From positions 1 through 57,559 of the forward strand of contig CAIKVH010000092.1 in NCBI GenBank assembly GCA_903830725.1: a stretch of 57,559 bases of DNA. Direction: 5' to 3'. The notes below the pieces were generated by a model that had not been told where the DNA came from, searched no databases, and was given only the letters and a program-made list of their open reading frames with translations. Positions 34,234-43,690 of the stretch are shown here, one piece after another (position 1 is the stretch's first letter; each line of letters opens with the position of its first letter). This DNA comes from an uncultured Burkholderiales bacterium. Lineage in GTDB: Bacteria; Pseudomonadota; Gammaproteobacteria; Burkholderiales; Burkholderiaceae_C. The translations under genes were made by a program, and so were the position numbers.

Positions 34234-35298
34234 TTAACAAATCCTAGGCAACTGCTCCGCATTGAGCCAATCCACCATTCTTTTGCCACCCAATTTCGTA
34301 GTCATTTGAACAAAATTATTTTCGTCCGCAGTAACGACTCCAATTTTCGTAGCCCCAGAACCTAGCGGATGCGCCCTCATAGCATTAAGTATGTCATCCA
34401 AATAGATAGGATCACAGATAGCTATTAACTTACCTTCGTTAGCTATGTATAAAGGATCTAAGCCTAACAACTCACAAGCTGCCGAAACTTGAGGCAAAAC
34501 AGGAATGCTCTCCTCGGACAACAATATACCTACGTTAGATTGATGCGCAATTTCATTTAAAGAAATACCAACTCCCCCTCGAGTTGGGTCCCGCAGTACG
34601 CGAACACCTTGAGGCGCGGCAAACAACATAGCTCCAACCAGTGTGTGCAGCGCTGCACTATCGGATAGGACCTGAGTATCAAAGGACAATGATTCTCGTC
34701 TAGATAATACAGCGACTCCGTGGTCTCCAATGGTTCCTGAAATAATGATTGCGTCCCCTACCCTTGCATTACTTCCCCTTATATCTACATCTTTATCTAC
34801 GTATCCAATACCTGTTGTTGAAATAAAAATCCCGTCTCCCTTACCTTTTTCAACTACTTTGGTATCACCCGCTACTATTAAAACACCACAAGCTAGCGCG
34901 GCTGTAGCCATCGAATTAGCGATTTTCGCAAGCTGGGCCAAAGGCAACCCTTCCTCTAAAATAAAACTTGCGGTAATGTATTTTGGATCCGCACCTGACA
35001 TAGCTAAATCATTCACTGTCCCGTTGATAGATAAGCTTCCTATATCTCCTCCAGGAAAAAACAAAGGTGAGACTACGTGTGCATCCGTCGTTAATACGAG
35101 TCGTTTTGTGATGTCCCTATTGGAATCAAAAACATCCAATGGAATAACGCAAGCGTCGTCCCCTTGGCCTAATAATGGATTGTTAAAGGCTTTATAGAAT
35201 ATTTCTTGAATTAGCTGGGCAGTTGCCCTTCCCCCAGAACCGTGGCTCATATCGACGACACCGTTCTTTAAATCGAGGTGGTATTTTTTAATAGACAT
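34234..35298 (-). CDS. hypE: Hydrogenase maturation factor HypE
   Basis: Dehydrates the thiocarbamate on its own C-terminal cysteine to a thiocyanate, supplying the CN ligands of the NiFe centre. The product ends PRIC, the exact C-terminal cysteine tail required. Other features: MSHGSGGRATAQLIQ, LLGQGDDACVI, RLVLTTDAHVVSPLFFPGG and VKDPTRGG-like DPTRGGVGISLNEIA, the ATP-binding blocks of the PurM/SelD superfamily. ATG 35298 is preferred over a TTG one codon upstream. Last gene of the leftward hyp operon. Confidence 0.97.
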   Translation of the reverse strand: MSIKKYHLDLKNGVVDMSHGSGGRATAQLIQEIFYKAFNNPLLGQGDDACVIPLDVFDSNRDITKRLVLTTDAHVVSPLFFPGGDIGSLSINGTVNDLAMSGADPKYITASFILEEGLPLAQLAKIANSMATAALACGVLIVAGDTKVVEKGKGDGIFISTTGIGYVDKDVDIRGSNARVGDAIIISGTIGDHGVAVLSRRESLSFDTQVLSDSAALHTLVGAMLFAAPQGVRVLRDPTRGGVGISLNEIAHQSNVGILLSEESIPVLPQVSAACELLGLDPLYIANEGKLIAICDPIYLDDILNAMRAHPLGSGATKIGVVTADENNFVQMTTKLGGKRMVDWLNAEQLPRIC

Positions 35299-35339
35299 CA
35301 ATATTTTAAAAATAAGGTGAATAGAATAAAAAAATTAAA

Positions 35340-36476
35340 CTAAATCACAACAACCGGTATATTTCTGAATCGACCATAAGAATAATGGGCGGCGCATGCA
35401 CCCTCACTGGACACCATACATGAACCAATGGGATTTTCTGGCGTGCAAATAGTTCCAAATATTTTGCAGTCCTGCGGTTTTTTCTCGCCCCTCAAAATTG
35501 CCCCGCATTCACAGGCTTTATTATCCCGAACTTTTTTGTATAAAAGACTAAACCGTATTTCGCCGTCGAATTCGCTATATTCATTATTTAACTCCAGTGC
35601 AGATTTGGGGATACTGCCCAAACCCCTCCATTCAAATGAATCCCGTACTCTAAATACTTCTGCAATAGCTTCTTTTGCAATTAAATTGCCCTCTCTTTGA
35701 ACGGCACGAGTAAACTCATTTTGGACCTCAGCACGCCCTAAATTCACAAGAGTTATGAGCATCTGAATAGACTGCATCAAATCTAATGGCTCAAAGCCAG
35801 CTATGACTACCGGTTTGCTATAGGTTTTAACGAATGAGTCGTAAGGAGTAGTACCAATAATAATACTCACATGTGCAGGACCAATAATGCCATCGACTTT
35901 TAAATCTTCATTTGACTGATTTTTTACACTAAAAATTGCTTGCATTGCAGTAGGAGTCAACACATGGTTGCACAGAATACTAAAATTCCGAACTCCTAAT
36001 TTCTTTGCTTTCATTAGAGTTATGGCCGTAGTAGGAATTGTCGTTTCAAACCCTATAGCTAAAAATACAACCTCGAGCAAGGGATTTGCAAGTGCAATTT
36101 GAAGAGCATCTAGGGGAGAATAAACAGCACGAACATCTGCACCCCGAGCCTTCGCTTTCTGAAGGGACATTCCATTCGATGCGGGCACGCGTAATACATC
36201 AGCGTATGTACATAAAATTACACGTTGCTCTAAAGCTACTTGGATAGCCATATCGACTCGCCCAATTGGGAGCACACAAACTGGGCAACCTGGACCGTGA
36301 ATCAAGCTTACATTAGACGGCAACAAATCAATGAGACCAAATCTTGATATGGCATGAGTATGCCCCCCGCAAAACTCCATAAAGGCGTAATGTCTATCGG
36401 GGTTGATTAGCGCCTTTATCCTCGTGGCTATTTTCTTTGCCAATACGCTGTCTCTAAATTCATCCACATACTTCAT
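35340..36476 (-). CDS. hypD: Hydrogenase maturation factor HypD
   Basis: [4Fe-4S] protein that, with HypC, assembles the Fe(CN)2CO unit. All key cysteine motifs are seen: EFCGGHTHAISRFG, HGPGCPVCVLP, and the C-terminal cluster ligands in ACECGAILRGEKKPQDCKIF, ICTPENPIGSCMVSSEGACAAHYSY. At 378 residues it has normal length. It starts 20 bp after the hypC stop and is followed by hypE after 38 bp, so all three are co-transcribed. Confidence 0.97.
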   Translation of the reverse strand: MKYVDEFRDSVLAKKIATRIKALINPDRHYAFMEFCGGHTHAISRFGLIDLLPSNVSLIHGPGCPVCVLPIGRVDMAIQVALEQRVILCTYADVLRVPASNGMSLQKAKARGADVRAVYSPLDALQIALANPLLEVVFLAIGFETTIPTTAITLMKAKKLGVRNFSILCNHVLTPTAMQAIFSVKNQSNEDLKVDGIIGPAHVSIIIGTTPYDSFVKTYSKPVVIAGFEPLDLMQSIQMLITLVNLGRAEVQNEFTRAVQREGNLIAKEAIAEVFRVRDSFEWRGLGSIPKSALELNNEYSEFDGEIRFSLLYKKVRDNKACECGAILRGEKKPQDCKIFGTICTPENPIGSCMVSSEGACAAHYSYGRFRNIPVVVI

Positions 36477-36496
36477 TGTTTCAATTGAGTCCGAAT

Positions 36497-36724
36497 TTAA
36501 GTTTCATCTAACGATCTCAATTCTGCAAACAGTGCTAAGGTTTCTTGGGCTTCCTGTGGATCAATCACTGCCAAAGCGTGGCCAACGTGGACAATCACAT
36601 AGTCACCGACGTTTACATCTGCGAGCAATGCAATAGATATCAATTTTCGGATACCGTCCAAATCTACCAAAGCCATTAAATCTGGCTTGATTTCAATGAT
36701 AAGAGCAGGAACTGCTAAGCACAT
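36497..36724 (-). CDS. hypC: Hydrogenase maturation chaperone HypC
   Basis: Small OB-fold chaperone carrying the iron cofactor from HypD to the hydrogenase large subunit. The ATG at 36724 gives the obligatory N-terminus [12 protein letters not shown], in which the Met is removed to expose Cys2; frames starting further upstream would bury it. VDLDGIRKLISIALLADVNVGDYVIVHVGHALAVID and the helical EEAxExLxxFxEL-type tail complete the family picture at 75 residues. It overlaps the end of the HypF gene by 10 bp. Confidence 0.97.
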   Translation of the reverse strand: MCLAVPALIIEIKPDLMALVDLDGIRKLISIALLADVNVGDYVIVHVGHALAVIDPQEAQETLALFAELRSLDET

Positions 36725-37866
36725 ACAAGGGTCTCCTTTTGAAATTCTTTCAAAAACTCGGTTCCTATCCAAGCCTGACCTAAAGCCAACCCCGCATCAC
36801 CACAATCTCCACCAAAGGCCCCTGAAATAAACACGTTTAGATTTAACGCCTCTAACTCAACTTTAAGCCGCTCTTTGAGGATAAGGTTATAAAAGCATCC
36901 CCCAGACAAACAAATTCGGTTGATATTTCTTTTTATATCAAGTGCTTTTATAACCCATTTAACTATTCCATCAACCAAGTCCAAATGAAATCTGGCTGCA
37001 GCTTGGTCTATCAATGACTCAGGCACATCTAAAAGTTGTTCTACTACATTGCCTAAATCAAGTATCATTTCATTAGTCACAAACGCAAGACCAGTGCTGC
37101 AGGTATTTGGGTGAATATCCAACCAGCGCTTGGCTGCGACCTCTAACAGTTGCGCTGCCTCAGCCTCGAATTTTTGTGTCTCACAAAGACCCAAAAGTCC
37201 TGCAGCAACATCGAACCAACGCCCAGCGCTACTAGTTAACGGAGCATTTATGCAATTATCTAGCATCAACTTGACACTCTCAACCTTTTGAGCTCCCAAA
37301 CTAGGTGATAGTCTAGCTCCAATCTCCCCCCCTCGACCAAGAAGATTAAGTGCGCTTGCAACCATACGCCATGGTTGGGTTGCCGCCAAGTCACCGCCAG
37401 GAAGGGCTAATTGTCTCAAGTGACCGATGCGATGTGCATTTGTACCCTCCACCAATAACAACTCGCCTCCCCAAATGGTTTGATCGTCACCCCAGCCTGC
37501 TCCGTCCAGGGCAATCCCCAAGACAGGTCCTTGAAGATTGTGCTCTGCCATTACTGATGCAATATGAGCATGATGGTGTTGAACTGCGACGCTAGGTACC
37601 TTCAAAGTCTGTGCAAGACGGGTAGCCAGGACTGTACTGTAAAAATCTGGATGCAAGTCATGGACCAGAAGATCTAAAGAGCCACTCGCACTGAGAGTAA
37701 GTTTCTTAATGGACTCAGCTAATAATTGACACGCCTGAGGATCGCCTAAATCACCATGAAGGTCTGACCAATGCGTCCTTCCCCCATCGATTAAACAGGC
37801 TCTGTTTTTTAAGTAAGCACCAAATGCCAAAACCCGGCAAGAAGACGTTTGGTCTGGTGAGGTCAT
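36715..37866 (-). CDS. hypF: Short HypF: carbamoyltransferase (Kae1-like) half only
   Basis: HypF normally has about 750 residues: acylphosphatase, zinc-finger pair, YrdC-like adenylating domain and a Kae1/TsaD-like transferase. Here only the last domain exists (383 residues). Its metal motif [13 protein letters not shown] (His97-101), [25 protein letters not shown] and [17 protein letters not shown] are intact, so the gene is not decayed. A similar short HypF exists alongside a full copy in Cupriavidus/Ralstonia, as I recall. The start overlaps the hypB stop (ATGA). A YrdC-type partner encoded elsewhere would be needed. Confidence 0.93.
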   Translation of the reverse strand: MTSPDQTSSCRVLAFGAYLKNRACLIDGGRTHWSDLHGDLGDPQACQLLAESIKKLTLSASGSLDLLVHDLHPDFYSTVLATRLAQTLKVPSVAVQHHHAHIASVMAEHNLQGPVLGIALDGAGWGDDQTIWGGELLLVEGTNAHRIGHLRQLALPGGDLAATQPWRMVASALNLLGRGGEIGARLSPSLGAQKVESVKLMLDNCINAPLTSSAGRWFDVAAGLLGLCETQKFEAEAAQLLEVAAKRWLDIHPNTCSTGLAFVTNEMILDLGNVVEQLLDVPESLIDQAAARFHLDLVDGIVKWVIKALDIKRNINRICLSGGCFYNLILKERLKVELEALNLNVFISGAFGGDCGDAGLALGQAWIGTEFLKEFQKETLVCA

Positions 37867-38837
37867 CTAGTATTAGCTAAATGGGTAAGTTGATAGTTTA
37901 TTTTAATTAAATCATTTTCAAGCTCAACACGACGCTTTTCTAAAGCTTGGATGTCAAGAGACGAGTCCATGTGACTAGTGAGGGGGATATTACCCATTTG
38001 ACTGATTAACCACTGCGCCCATAAATCCATACCCACACCTGTTGTAGCGCTTAGCTCGATTACGGTTATGTTGGGATTTATGCGTCTAGCGAATTCTATA
38101 CAAAGTTCAACATCAAAATCAACGTGGGCAAGTAAATCAATTTTATTGATGATCATTAATTTAGCAGCCGCAAACATATCAGGGTATTTGAGTGGCTTAT
38201 CCACACCTTCTGTGACTGAGAGAATTACAACCTTGGCGTGCTCACCTAAATCCCAAAGTGCTGGACAGACTAAGTTACCGACGTTTTCAATAAAAAGTAG
38301 ACTAGATATGAGATCAGCATCAGGGTGATTAAGCTCTTGCTTGATATCATGATCATGATGATGATGATCTTGGTGATGCACATGGTGGTGATCATGAGAA
38401 TGCAAACTAGAAAAAGCGTTTGCAATCATTTTGGCGTCCAAATGACAACCCTTTCCCGTGTTCACTTGAAAAGCATTAATACCAGTCGCCCTAATTCTTT
38501 GTGCGTCAAGTTCTGTTTGTTGATCTCCCTCAATTACAGAAATTGGCAAAGCAGGAAGTTGTTTCTTAAGTAGTTGAATCGTAGAACATAGGAGTGTGGT
38601 TTTACCCGACCCTGGACTTGACATTAAGTTAAGTGTGCATACTCGATGTGATTGAAAGTGAGCCCTATTTTGGCGGGCAAATTTATTGTTACCCTCCAGT
38701 AAATCCACCTCAAGTTTGATCTTTCGTGTGGAATCGTTGATATGCTGGTGCACGCTATGCGACTGAATTGATTCGACTTTAGGAAAATCGTCCTTGCTAG
38801 ATTGAATATCTTCCCCACAACCACAAACTACACACAT
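37863..38837 (-). CDS. hypB: Hydrogenase nickel-incorporation GTPase HypB
   Basis: SIMIBI-class GTPase that inserts nickel with HypA. ATG 38837, with GGGAA upstream, gives the family start [10 protein letters not shown], the high-affinity CxxCGC nickel site. The P-loop SSPGSGKT is at 73-80, [15 protein letters not shown] holds switch I, and NKIDLL is the base-recognition motif. The G-domain metal ligands Cys131-His132 and Cys191 are retained but are separated by an extra stretch of about 25-30 residues that is rich in histidine (146-163). First gene of the leftward operon. Confidence 0.97.
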   Translation of the reverse strand: MCVVCGCGEDIQSSKDDFPKVESIQSHSVHQHINDSTRKIKLEVDLLEGNNKFARQNRAHFQSHRVCTLNLMSSPGSGKTTLLCSTIQLLKKQLPALPISVIEGDQQTELDAQRIRATGINAFQVNTGKGCHLDAKMIANAFSSLHSHDHHHVHHQDHHHHDHDIKQELNHPDADLISSLLFIENVGNLVCPALWDLGEHAKVVILSVTEGVDKPLKYPDMFAAAKLMIINKIDLLAHVDFDVELCIEFARRINPNITVIELSATTGVGMDLWAQWLISQMGNIPLTSHMDSSLDIQALEKRRVELENDLIKINYQLTHLANTR

Positions 38838-38912
38838 AGACAAAAATTCCCAAATTAATAGCCGAAGTAGGATAATTCGAAACCCGGCAGGAGCAAAATG
38901 TTCCTTTTCTTT

Positions 38913-38940
38913 ATTATAAATGAGTTCGTTAAATTATCAA
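38913..38940 (-). promoter_or_regulatory. Sigma70-type promoter for the hypBFCDE operon
   Basis: Reading leftward: -35 TTGATA, a 16-bp spacer and -10 TATAAT, a near-consensus pair, placing the start of transcription near 38906 and leaving a leader of about 65-70 bases before hypB. The centre of the FNR-type box at 38983-38996 then lies about 83 bp upstream, a spacing seen for class I activation by CRP/FNR proteins. Confidence 0.55.
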
Positions 38941-38982
38941 CTCAACTTGACCGCAGCCATTCACACCTATTCTTGAAAAATA

Positions 38983-38996
38983 CTGATTTAAATCAA
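38983..38996. promoter_or_regulatory. FNR/ANR-type box between the divergent hyp and hox operons
   Basis: CTGAT-TTAA-ATCAA matches the FNR consensus TTGAT-N4-ATCAA at nine of the ten defined positions, with TGATTTAAATCA a perfect palindrome. It is about 98 bp from the hoxF start, with TATTAT-type -10 candidates 30-40 bp downstream, compatible with class II activation. No HoxA/NtrC-type sigma54 promoter (GG-N10-GC) was noticed. Confidence 0.55.
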
Positions 38997-39087
38997 TTTA
39001 TGACTTAAAAATAGCCGGACAATGTATTATTATTAAGATCTACAATTTATTTGTTAACCGCTTTTACTTCATAACCCGGATCTCATT

Positions 39088-40920
39088 TTGTCTACAACCA
39101 AGGTTAGGTCAATAGTTCAGCTCCATCATAGTAAACCCGAGAGGTTGCTAGAGATTTTGCATGACTTACAAGATGAGTACCACTGGCTTTCGCCAGAGAT
39201 CTTGTCCGAGACAGGCCAAGAACTTGGCCTCCCCTTTACAAAAATTTATGGCGTAGCCAGTTTTTATAGCTTCTTTAATTTACATCCAGTTGGCGATTTC
39301 AACATTTTATTTGCCGACAATATCACGGACCGACACCAAGGTAGTCTTCGCTACGCAAAGCAACTCAAACAAGAACTATGGATTGAGGAAGGCCACAGCC
39401 CCTTAGACGGTTTGGTAAGTATTGGCACAACCTCTTGCACTGGGATGTGCGATCAGGGGCCTGCGCTTTTAATCAATGAGATACCGATCACTCGCCTGGA
39501 CTCAGATAGAGTTAAACAAATTGCCCAACTTGTGATGGCAAAAAAACCACTCAGTGAATGGCCAAAGTCCTGGTTTGATGTGGTGGATAATATTCATAAA
39601 ACAGGACCACTACTTGGATCTGATTTTGAACCAGGATCCGCGCTACGTCAGGCTGAAATCTTAGGATCTAACGTTGTTCTTGAAAAATTAGCAATTAGTC
39701 ATTTAAGAGGAAGAGGCGGAGCCGGATATCCAACAGCCAGTAAATGGCAAGCCTGCAAGGACGCTCCCCTTCAAAACGGTGCAAGTAGGGTTATTGTGTG
39801 CAATGCCGACGAAGGTGAGCCCGGTACTTTCAAAGATAGAGTGCTTCTCAATGTCAAAGCTGACTTACTTATAGAGGGAATGACACTTGCTGCTCAGGTG
39901 GTTGGAGCAAAATATGGATTTATTTATCTCCGCAACGAATATCGGTATCTAAAGCCTAAATTAGAACTGGCCTTGAGGAAAAGGAGAAATTCTGGGTTAC
40001 TTGGTATGCACTCAACCCGAGATTTCTTACCTTTAGGATTTGATATTGAAATTAGGCTTGGAGCAGGGGCGTATGTTTGTGGAGAGGAAACTGCCCTTTT
40101 AGAATCTCTTGAAGGCAAACGCGGTACTCCCAGAAATCGTCCCCCATTTCCAGTAACTGAGGGATACTTGGGCCAACCTACAATTGTCAATAATGTTGAA
40201 ACGTTTTGTTATGCGGCGCTTATTACTGCCAACGGATCTGATTGGTTTAAATCTTACGGCACACAATCATCTAGTGGTACAAAGTTGATTAGTGTAAGTG
40301 GAGACTGCACGAAGCCAGGCATCTACGAATTTGAATTCGGCACCCCAGTCTCTGAAATTTTAATAGCTTGTGGAGCTCAACACACGCACTGCGTCCAAAT
40401 AGGTGGCCCATGTGGCATCACACTCGCTCCCTCGGAGTTCAATAGACGAATCGGATTTGAGGACTTGCCAACTGCTGGTTCATTTATGGTTTTTGACAGA
40501 ACCCGCAACGTATTTGAAATAGCGCGTCAATTCACTCATTTCTTTGCTCATGAAAGTTGCGGATTTTGTACCCCCTGTCGTGTAGGCTCGCACATTCTCT
40601 CAGACCACATGGACAAATTAGCAAGAGGTTTTGGATCTCAGATAGATCTATCGGAAATTAAAGAGCTTAGCCTGTTATTGCAAAAGACAAGTCACTGCGG
40701 ATTAGGACAGGCCATTTGCAAACCAATCCTGGATACACTTCATAAATTCCCTGAAGAATACCAACCGCTCATCAAGCATGATAGCTTCAATCCTGCATTT
40801 GACCTAGATGCAGCACTTAGCCAGGCAAGACAAATGACCCAGCGCCAAGACGCCAATGCTCACCTTGAAAAATCTAATTCAACGATCCTATCAAGTAACG
40901 AAACAGGAGGTGTAATTTGA
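39088..40920 (+). CDS. hoxF: NAD-reducing hydrogenase diaphorase subunit HoxF
   Basis: FMN- and Fe-S-containing subunit that passes electrons to NAD+. The 610 residues combine a NuoE-like N-terminal domain and a NuoF-like domain, as in other soluble hydrogenases. Start is a TTG. LRGRGGAGYPTASKWQACK and NADEGEPGTFKDRVLL form the FMN/NAD site; ESCGFCTPCR and the later HCGLGQAICK hold the [4Fe-4S] cluster. In the NuoE part only TSCTGMCDQG remains of the four-cysteine set, the first Cys pair being absent. The final codons overlap the hoxU start. Confidence 0.96.
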   Translation: MSTTKVRSIVQLHHSKPERLLEILHDLQDEYHWLSPEILSETGQELGLPFTKIYGVASFYSFFNLHPVGDFNILFADNITDRHQGSLRYAKQLKQELWIEEGHSPLDGLVSIGTTSCTGMCDQGPALLINEIPITRLDSDRVKQIAQLVMAKKPLSEWPKSWFDVVDNIHKTGPLLGSDFEPGSALRQAEILGSNVVLEKLAISHLRGRGGAGYPTASKWQACKDAPLQNGASRVIVCNADEGEPGTFKDRVLLNVKADLLIEGMTLAAQVVGAKYGFIYLRNEYRYLKPKLELALRKRRNSGLLGMHSTRDFLPLGFDIEIRLGAGAYVCGEETALLESLEGKRGTPRNRPPFPVTEGYLGQPTIVNNVETFCYAALITANGSDWFKSYGTQSSSGTKLISVSGDCTKPGIYEFEFGTPVSEILIACGAQHTHCVQIGGPCGITLAPSEFNRRIGFEDLPTAGSFMVFDRTRNVFEIARQFTHFFAHESCGFCTPCRVGSHILSDHMDKLARGFGSQIDLSEIKELSLLLQKTSHCGLGQAICKPILDTLHKFPEEYQPLIKHDSFNPAFDLDAALSQARQMTQRQDANAHLEKSNSTILSSNETGGVI

Positions 40921-41651
40921 AAATCGATCGTTCAAACGACAACTCATCCAACACATTGACTATTGACGGAAAGTCTGTAGCATTCATCAAAGGACAAACT
41001 ATCTTAGATGCCGCATTAGAGGCTGAAGTTTATATACCCCATCTTTGCTTTAATCCAAAATTTGAACCCCACGGTTCATGTCGCGTATGCATGGTTGAAG
41101 TTAACGGCCATACGCACTGCGCTTGCACAACCCCGGCAAGTCAAAATGATGTTATCAAATCTGATACGAGAGAAATCAACCATGACCGCAGAGTTTTGCT
41201 TCAAATGCTGTTTACTGAAGGGAACCATTTTTGCCCCTCTTGTGAAAAAAGCGGTAATTGTTTACTGCAATCTACTGCTTATGAACTCGGCATGGTCTCC
41301 CCTCATTTCTCACCTAATTTCCCGATTCGAACTGTCGATGCATCCCATCCCGACATGTTGATTGACCATAATCGTTGTATTTTTTGTTCACTATGCGTCA
41401 GAGCAAGCAGAGAAATAGACTGCAAAAACATCTTTGGGATATCTAAACGAGGGTCTCAAACTACCCTAACAGTAAATAGTTCCTCGGGCCGGTTGGGGGA
41501 TACCGATTTCTCATCAAACGACTTTGCCGCTAACATTTGTCCAGTTGGTGCCATATTACATAAAGGAGTCGGTTTCGCAAAGCCTATTGGCAACAGAAGC
41601 AATGATATTACCCCTTTAAAAACTCAGGCAATTAGCGGCGAGGGCGCATAA
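40917..41651 (+). CDS. hoxU: NAD-reducing hydrogenase Fe-S subunit HoxU
   Basis: Electron-relay subunit of 244 residues, homologous to the N-terminal part of NuoG. It starts at a TTG that overlaps the hoxF stop (TTGA). The [2Fe-2S] ferredoxin-like site is in HLCFNPKFEPHGSCRVCMVE and CACTTPA; the next region has a HFCPSCEKSGNCLLQ motif (His/Cys-ligated cluster), and two [4Fe-4S] clusters in RCIFCSLCVRASREIDCKNIFG and ICPVGA. Connects HoxF to the HoxYH hydrogenase module. Confidence 0.96.
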   Translation: MKIDRSNDNSSNTLTIDGKSVAFIKGQTILDAALEAEVYIPHLCFNPKFEPHGSCRVCMVEVNGHTHCACTTPASQNDVIKSDTREINHDRRVLLQMLFTEGNHFCPSCEKSGNCLLQSTAYELGMVSPHFSPNFPIRTVDASHPDMLIDHNRCIFCSLCVRASREIDCKNIFGISKRGSQTTLTVNSSSGRLGDTDFSSNDFAANICPVGAILHKGVGFAKPIGNRSNDITPLKTQAISGEGA

Positions 41652-42194
41652 ATGACCTCACCTAAAATCAGACTTGCCACTGCCTCCCTAGGCGGATGCT
41701 TTGGATGCCATATGTCCTTTCTCGACTTAGATGAAAGGATTCTTGATTTATTCGAGCACATCGAACTTAGGCGAAGTCCACTAACAGACATCAAAAATTT
41801 AGATTTTTGTGACATCGGTTTAATTGAGGGCGGACTTTGCAATTCTGAGAATGTGCATACTCTTCGCGAATTCAGATCCAAGTGTAAGGTGCTAATTTCA
41901 CTGGGCGCTTGTGCCATCAATGGTGGACTTCCTGCACAACGCAATCACTTAAAGTTAGAAGAAATATTCAACGAGGTCTATTTAACTGACCCTGGTATCT
42001 CAAACGGTCTTATTCCTAATGATCCAGAATTGCCTCTGCCACTCAACTCAGTTCATCCGCTTCATGATGTTGTGCATATCGATGCCTATATTCCTGGGTG
42101 TCCCCCATCTGCAGACACAATTTGGGCAGCATTCCAAAGCGTTTTAAATGGACAACACGGAGCGATTCCTACCGATCTTATTCGTTATGACTAA
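41652..42194 (+). CDS. hoxY: NAD-reducing hydrogenase small subunit HoxY
   Basis: Small [NiFe]-hydrogenase subunit of 180 residues carrying a single proximal [4Fe-4S] cluster. LGGCFGCHMSFLDLDE shows the Cys-x2-Cys pair (Cys16, Cys19), with further ligands in LISLGACAINGG and IPGCPPSADTIWA. There is no Tat signal, as expected for the cytoplasmic group 3d enzyme. It begins directly after the hoxU stop and overlaps hoxH by 8 bp. Confidence 0.96.
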   Translation: MTSPKIRLATASLGGCFGCHMSFLDLDERILDLFEHIELRRSPLTDIKNLDFCDIGLIEGGLCNSENVHTLREFRSKCKVLISLGACAINGGLPAQRNHLKLEEIFNEVYLTDPGISNGLIPNDPELPLPLNSVHPLHDVVHIDAYIPGCPPSADTIWAAFQSVLNGQHGAIPTDLIRYD

Positions 42195-43680
42195 TTTGTA
42201 TTCTAAATTTGATCTCGAGACAGCCTCCAAGCCAGAGGGACTCAGACGAGTCGCAATTGATACTCTTACCCGTGTAGAAGGCCATGGCAAAGTTACCTTA
42301 TTGCTTGACGAAGATGGACAAGTCCAACAAGCCAGGCTCCATATCGTTGAATTTAGAGGATTTGAAAAATTCATTCAGGGACGACCCTATTGGGAAGTAC
42401 CAGTAATGGTTCAAAGGCTGTGCGGAATTTGTCCAGTTTCGCACAACTTAGCGGCAAGTAAGGCAATGGATCAAATTGTTGGCGTTGATGAATTAACACC
42501 GACCGCTCAGTGCATCAGACGCCTCATGCACTACGCACAAATACTGCAATCACATGCGCTCCATTTCTTTCACCTAAGCTTACCCGATTTGCTATTTGGT
42601 TTTGACAGCGAAGTTGAGAAAAGAAACATTTTAGGTATAGCGCTGAAACACCCAGATACTGCAAAGCAAGGCATATTACTTCGAAAATTTGGACAGGAAA
42701 TCATTCGCATGACTACTGGAAAGCGAATCCACGGGACAGGCAATGTGCCCGGTGGAGTTCAAAAGTGTCTTTCAAAAGAGGATCTCAACAGTTTACTCAA
42801 GGATATAGATTCCATTATCTCCTGGAGCTTGGGATCAGTGCAATTGGCAAAAAATTTATTTGAAGCACTACCCAATAACTATCAACATTTTGGCGAACAC
42901 GTATGTGGAAATATGTCTATTGTTTCAAGTCGTGAAGATCGGAATGGTATTTTTGATCTATACGACGGTAATCTAAGAATAACTGATAAAGTGGGCAAGA
43001 TTTGGGCTGACGATATTTCACCTAATCAATACGGCGACTGGATTAGTGAACAGGTAAAGCCTTGGAGCTATATGAAGTTCCCTTACCTCAAAAAGTTGGG
43101 GCCAGAGGCTGGATGGTATAGAGTTGGACCTCTAGCAAGAATACAAAATTGCTCCGAAATGCCATCTGAACTTGCCGATTTACAGAGAAAAATATTTATA
43201 GAAAGCTCACCTAACAAGATCCGTCACCAACCTTTATCTTTTCACTGGGCAAGAATGATAGAGATGCTCCATGCCGCGGAGGTGATCAAGGAACTTTTAC
43301 TCAACCCAGCAATCACCTCGGATAAAGATCTCATCTTATCGGGTATCCGCCGACAAGAAGGAGTTGGAATCATTGAAGCGCCAAGAGGCACTTTAATTCA
43401 CCACTACCAAGTTGGAGACGATGATCTAGTTACAAAATGTAATTTAATCGTCTCAACTACACATAACAATCAGGCCATGAACGAGTCTATTAGGAGCGTA
43501 GCCAGAACATATTTAAGTGGTCAGACTTTGACAGAGGGCCTCCTTAACCATATCGAAGTAGCGATTAGGGCCTTTGATCCTTGTTTATCGTGTGCAACTC
43601 ATTCGTTAGGAAAAATGCCTTTACAAATTGAACTGGTCAATTCAGACAGCAAACTGATAGATTCAATAAGTCGTAATTGA
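42187..43680 (+). CDS. hoxH: NAD-reducing hydrogenase large subunit HoxH
   Basis: Bears the NiFe active site. ATG 42187, overlapping hoxY by 8 bp, gives 497 residues; a frame starting at 42148 is a longer, less likely form. The N-terminal ligand motif is RLCGICPVSHN (Cys79, Cys82) and the C-terminal motif DPCLSCATH (Cys466, Cys469). Twenty-five residues follow His472, the cleavable tail that HoxW should remove after nickel insertion. TRVEGHGKVTLLLDE, near the N-terminus, is the L0 region with the conserved Glu. Together with HoxFUY it forms a group 3d enzyme. Confidence 0.97.
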   Translation: MTNLYSKFDLETASKPEGLRRVAIDTLTRVEGHGKVTLLLDEDGQVQQARLHIVEFRGFEKFIQGRPYWEVPVMVQRLCGICPVSHNLAASKAMDQIVGVDELTPTAQCIRRLMHYAQILQSHALHFFHLSLPDLLFGFDSEVEKRNILGIALKHPDTAKQGILLRKFGQEIIRMTTGKRIHGTGNVPGGVQKCLSKEDLNSLLKDIDSIISWSLGSVQLAKNLFEALPNNYQHFGEHVCGNMSIVSSREDRNGIFDLYDGNLRITDKVGKIWADDISPNQYGDWISEQVKPWSYMKFPYLKKLGPEAGWYRVGPLARIQNCSEMPSELADLQRKIFIESSPNKIRHQPLSFHWARMIEMLHAAEVIKELLLNPAITSDKDLILSGIRRQEGVGIIEAPRGTLIHHYQVGDDDLVTKCNLIVSTTHNNQAMNESIRSVARTYLSGQTLTEGLLNHIEVAIRAFDPCLSCATHSLGKMPLQIELVNSDSKLIDSISRN

Positions 43681-43690
43681 AGGCTAGTCT

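Noticed and set aside
36403-36636. Plus-strand frame of 77 codons between hypC and hypD
   Set aside because: Antisense to the conserved hypC and hypD coding regions and without family features.
38340-38400. Simple-sequence repeat (ATG/ATC-rich, looks like a microsatellite)
   Set aside because: It encodes the His-rich stretch of HypB; explained by the protein and kept only as a finding about HypB.
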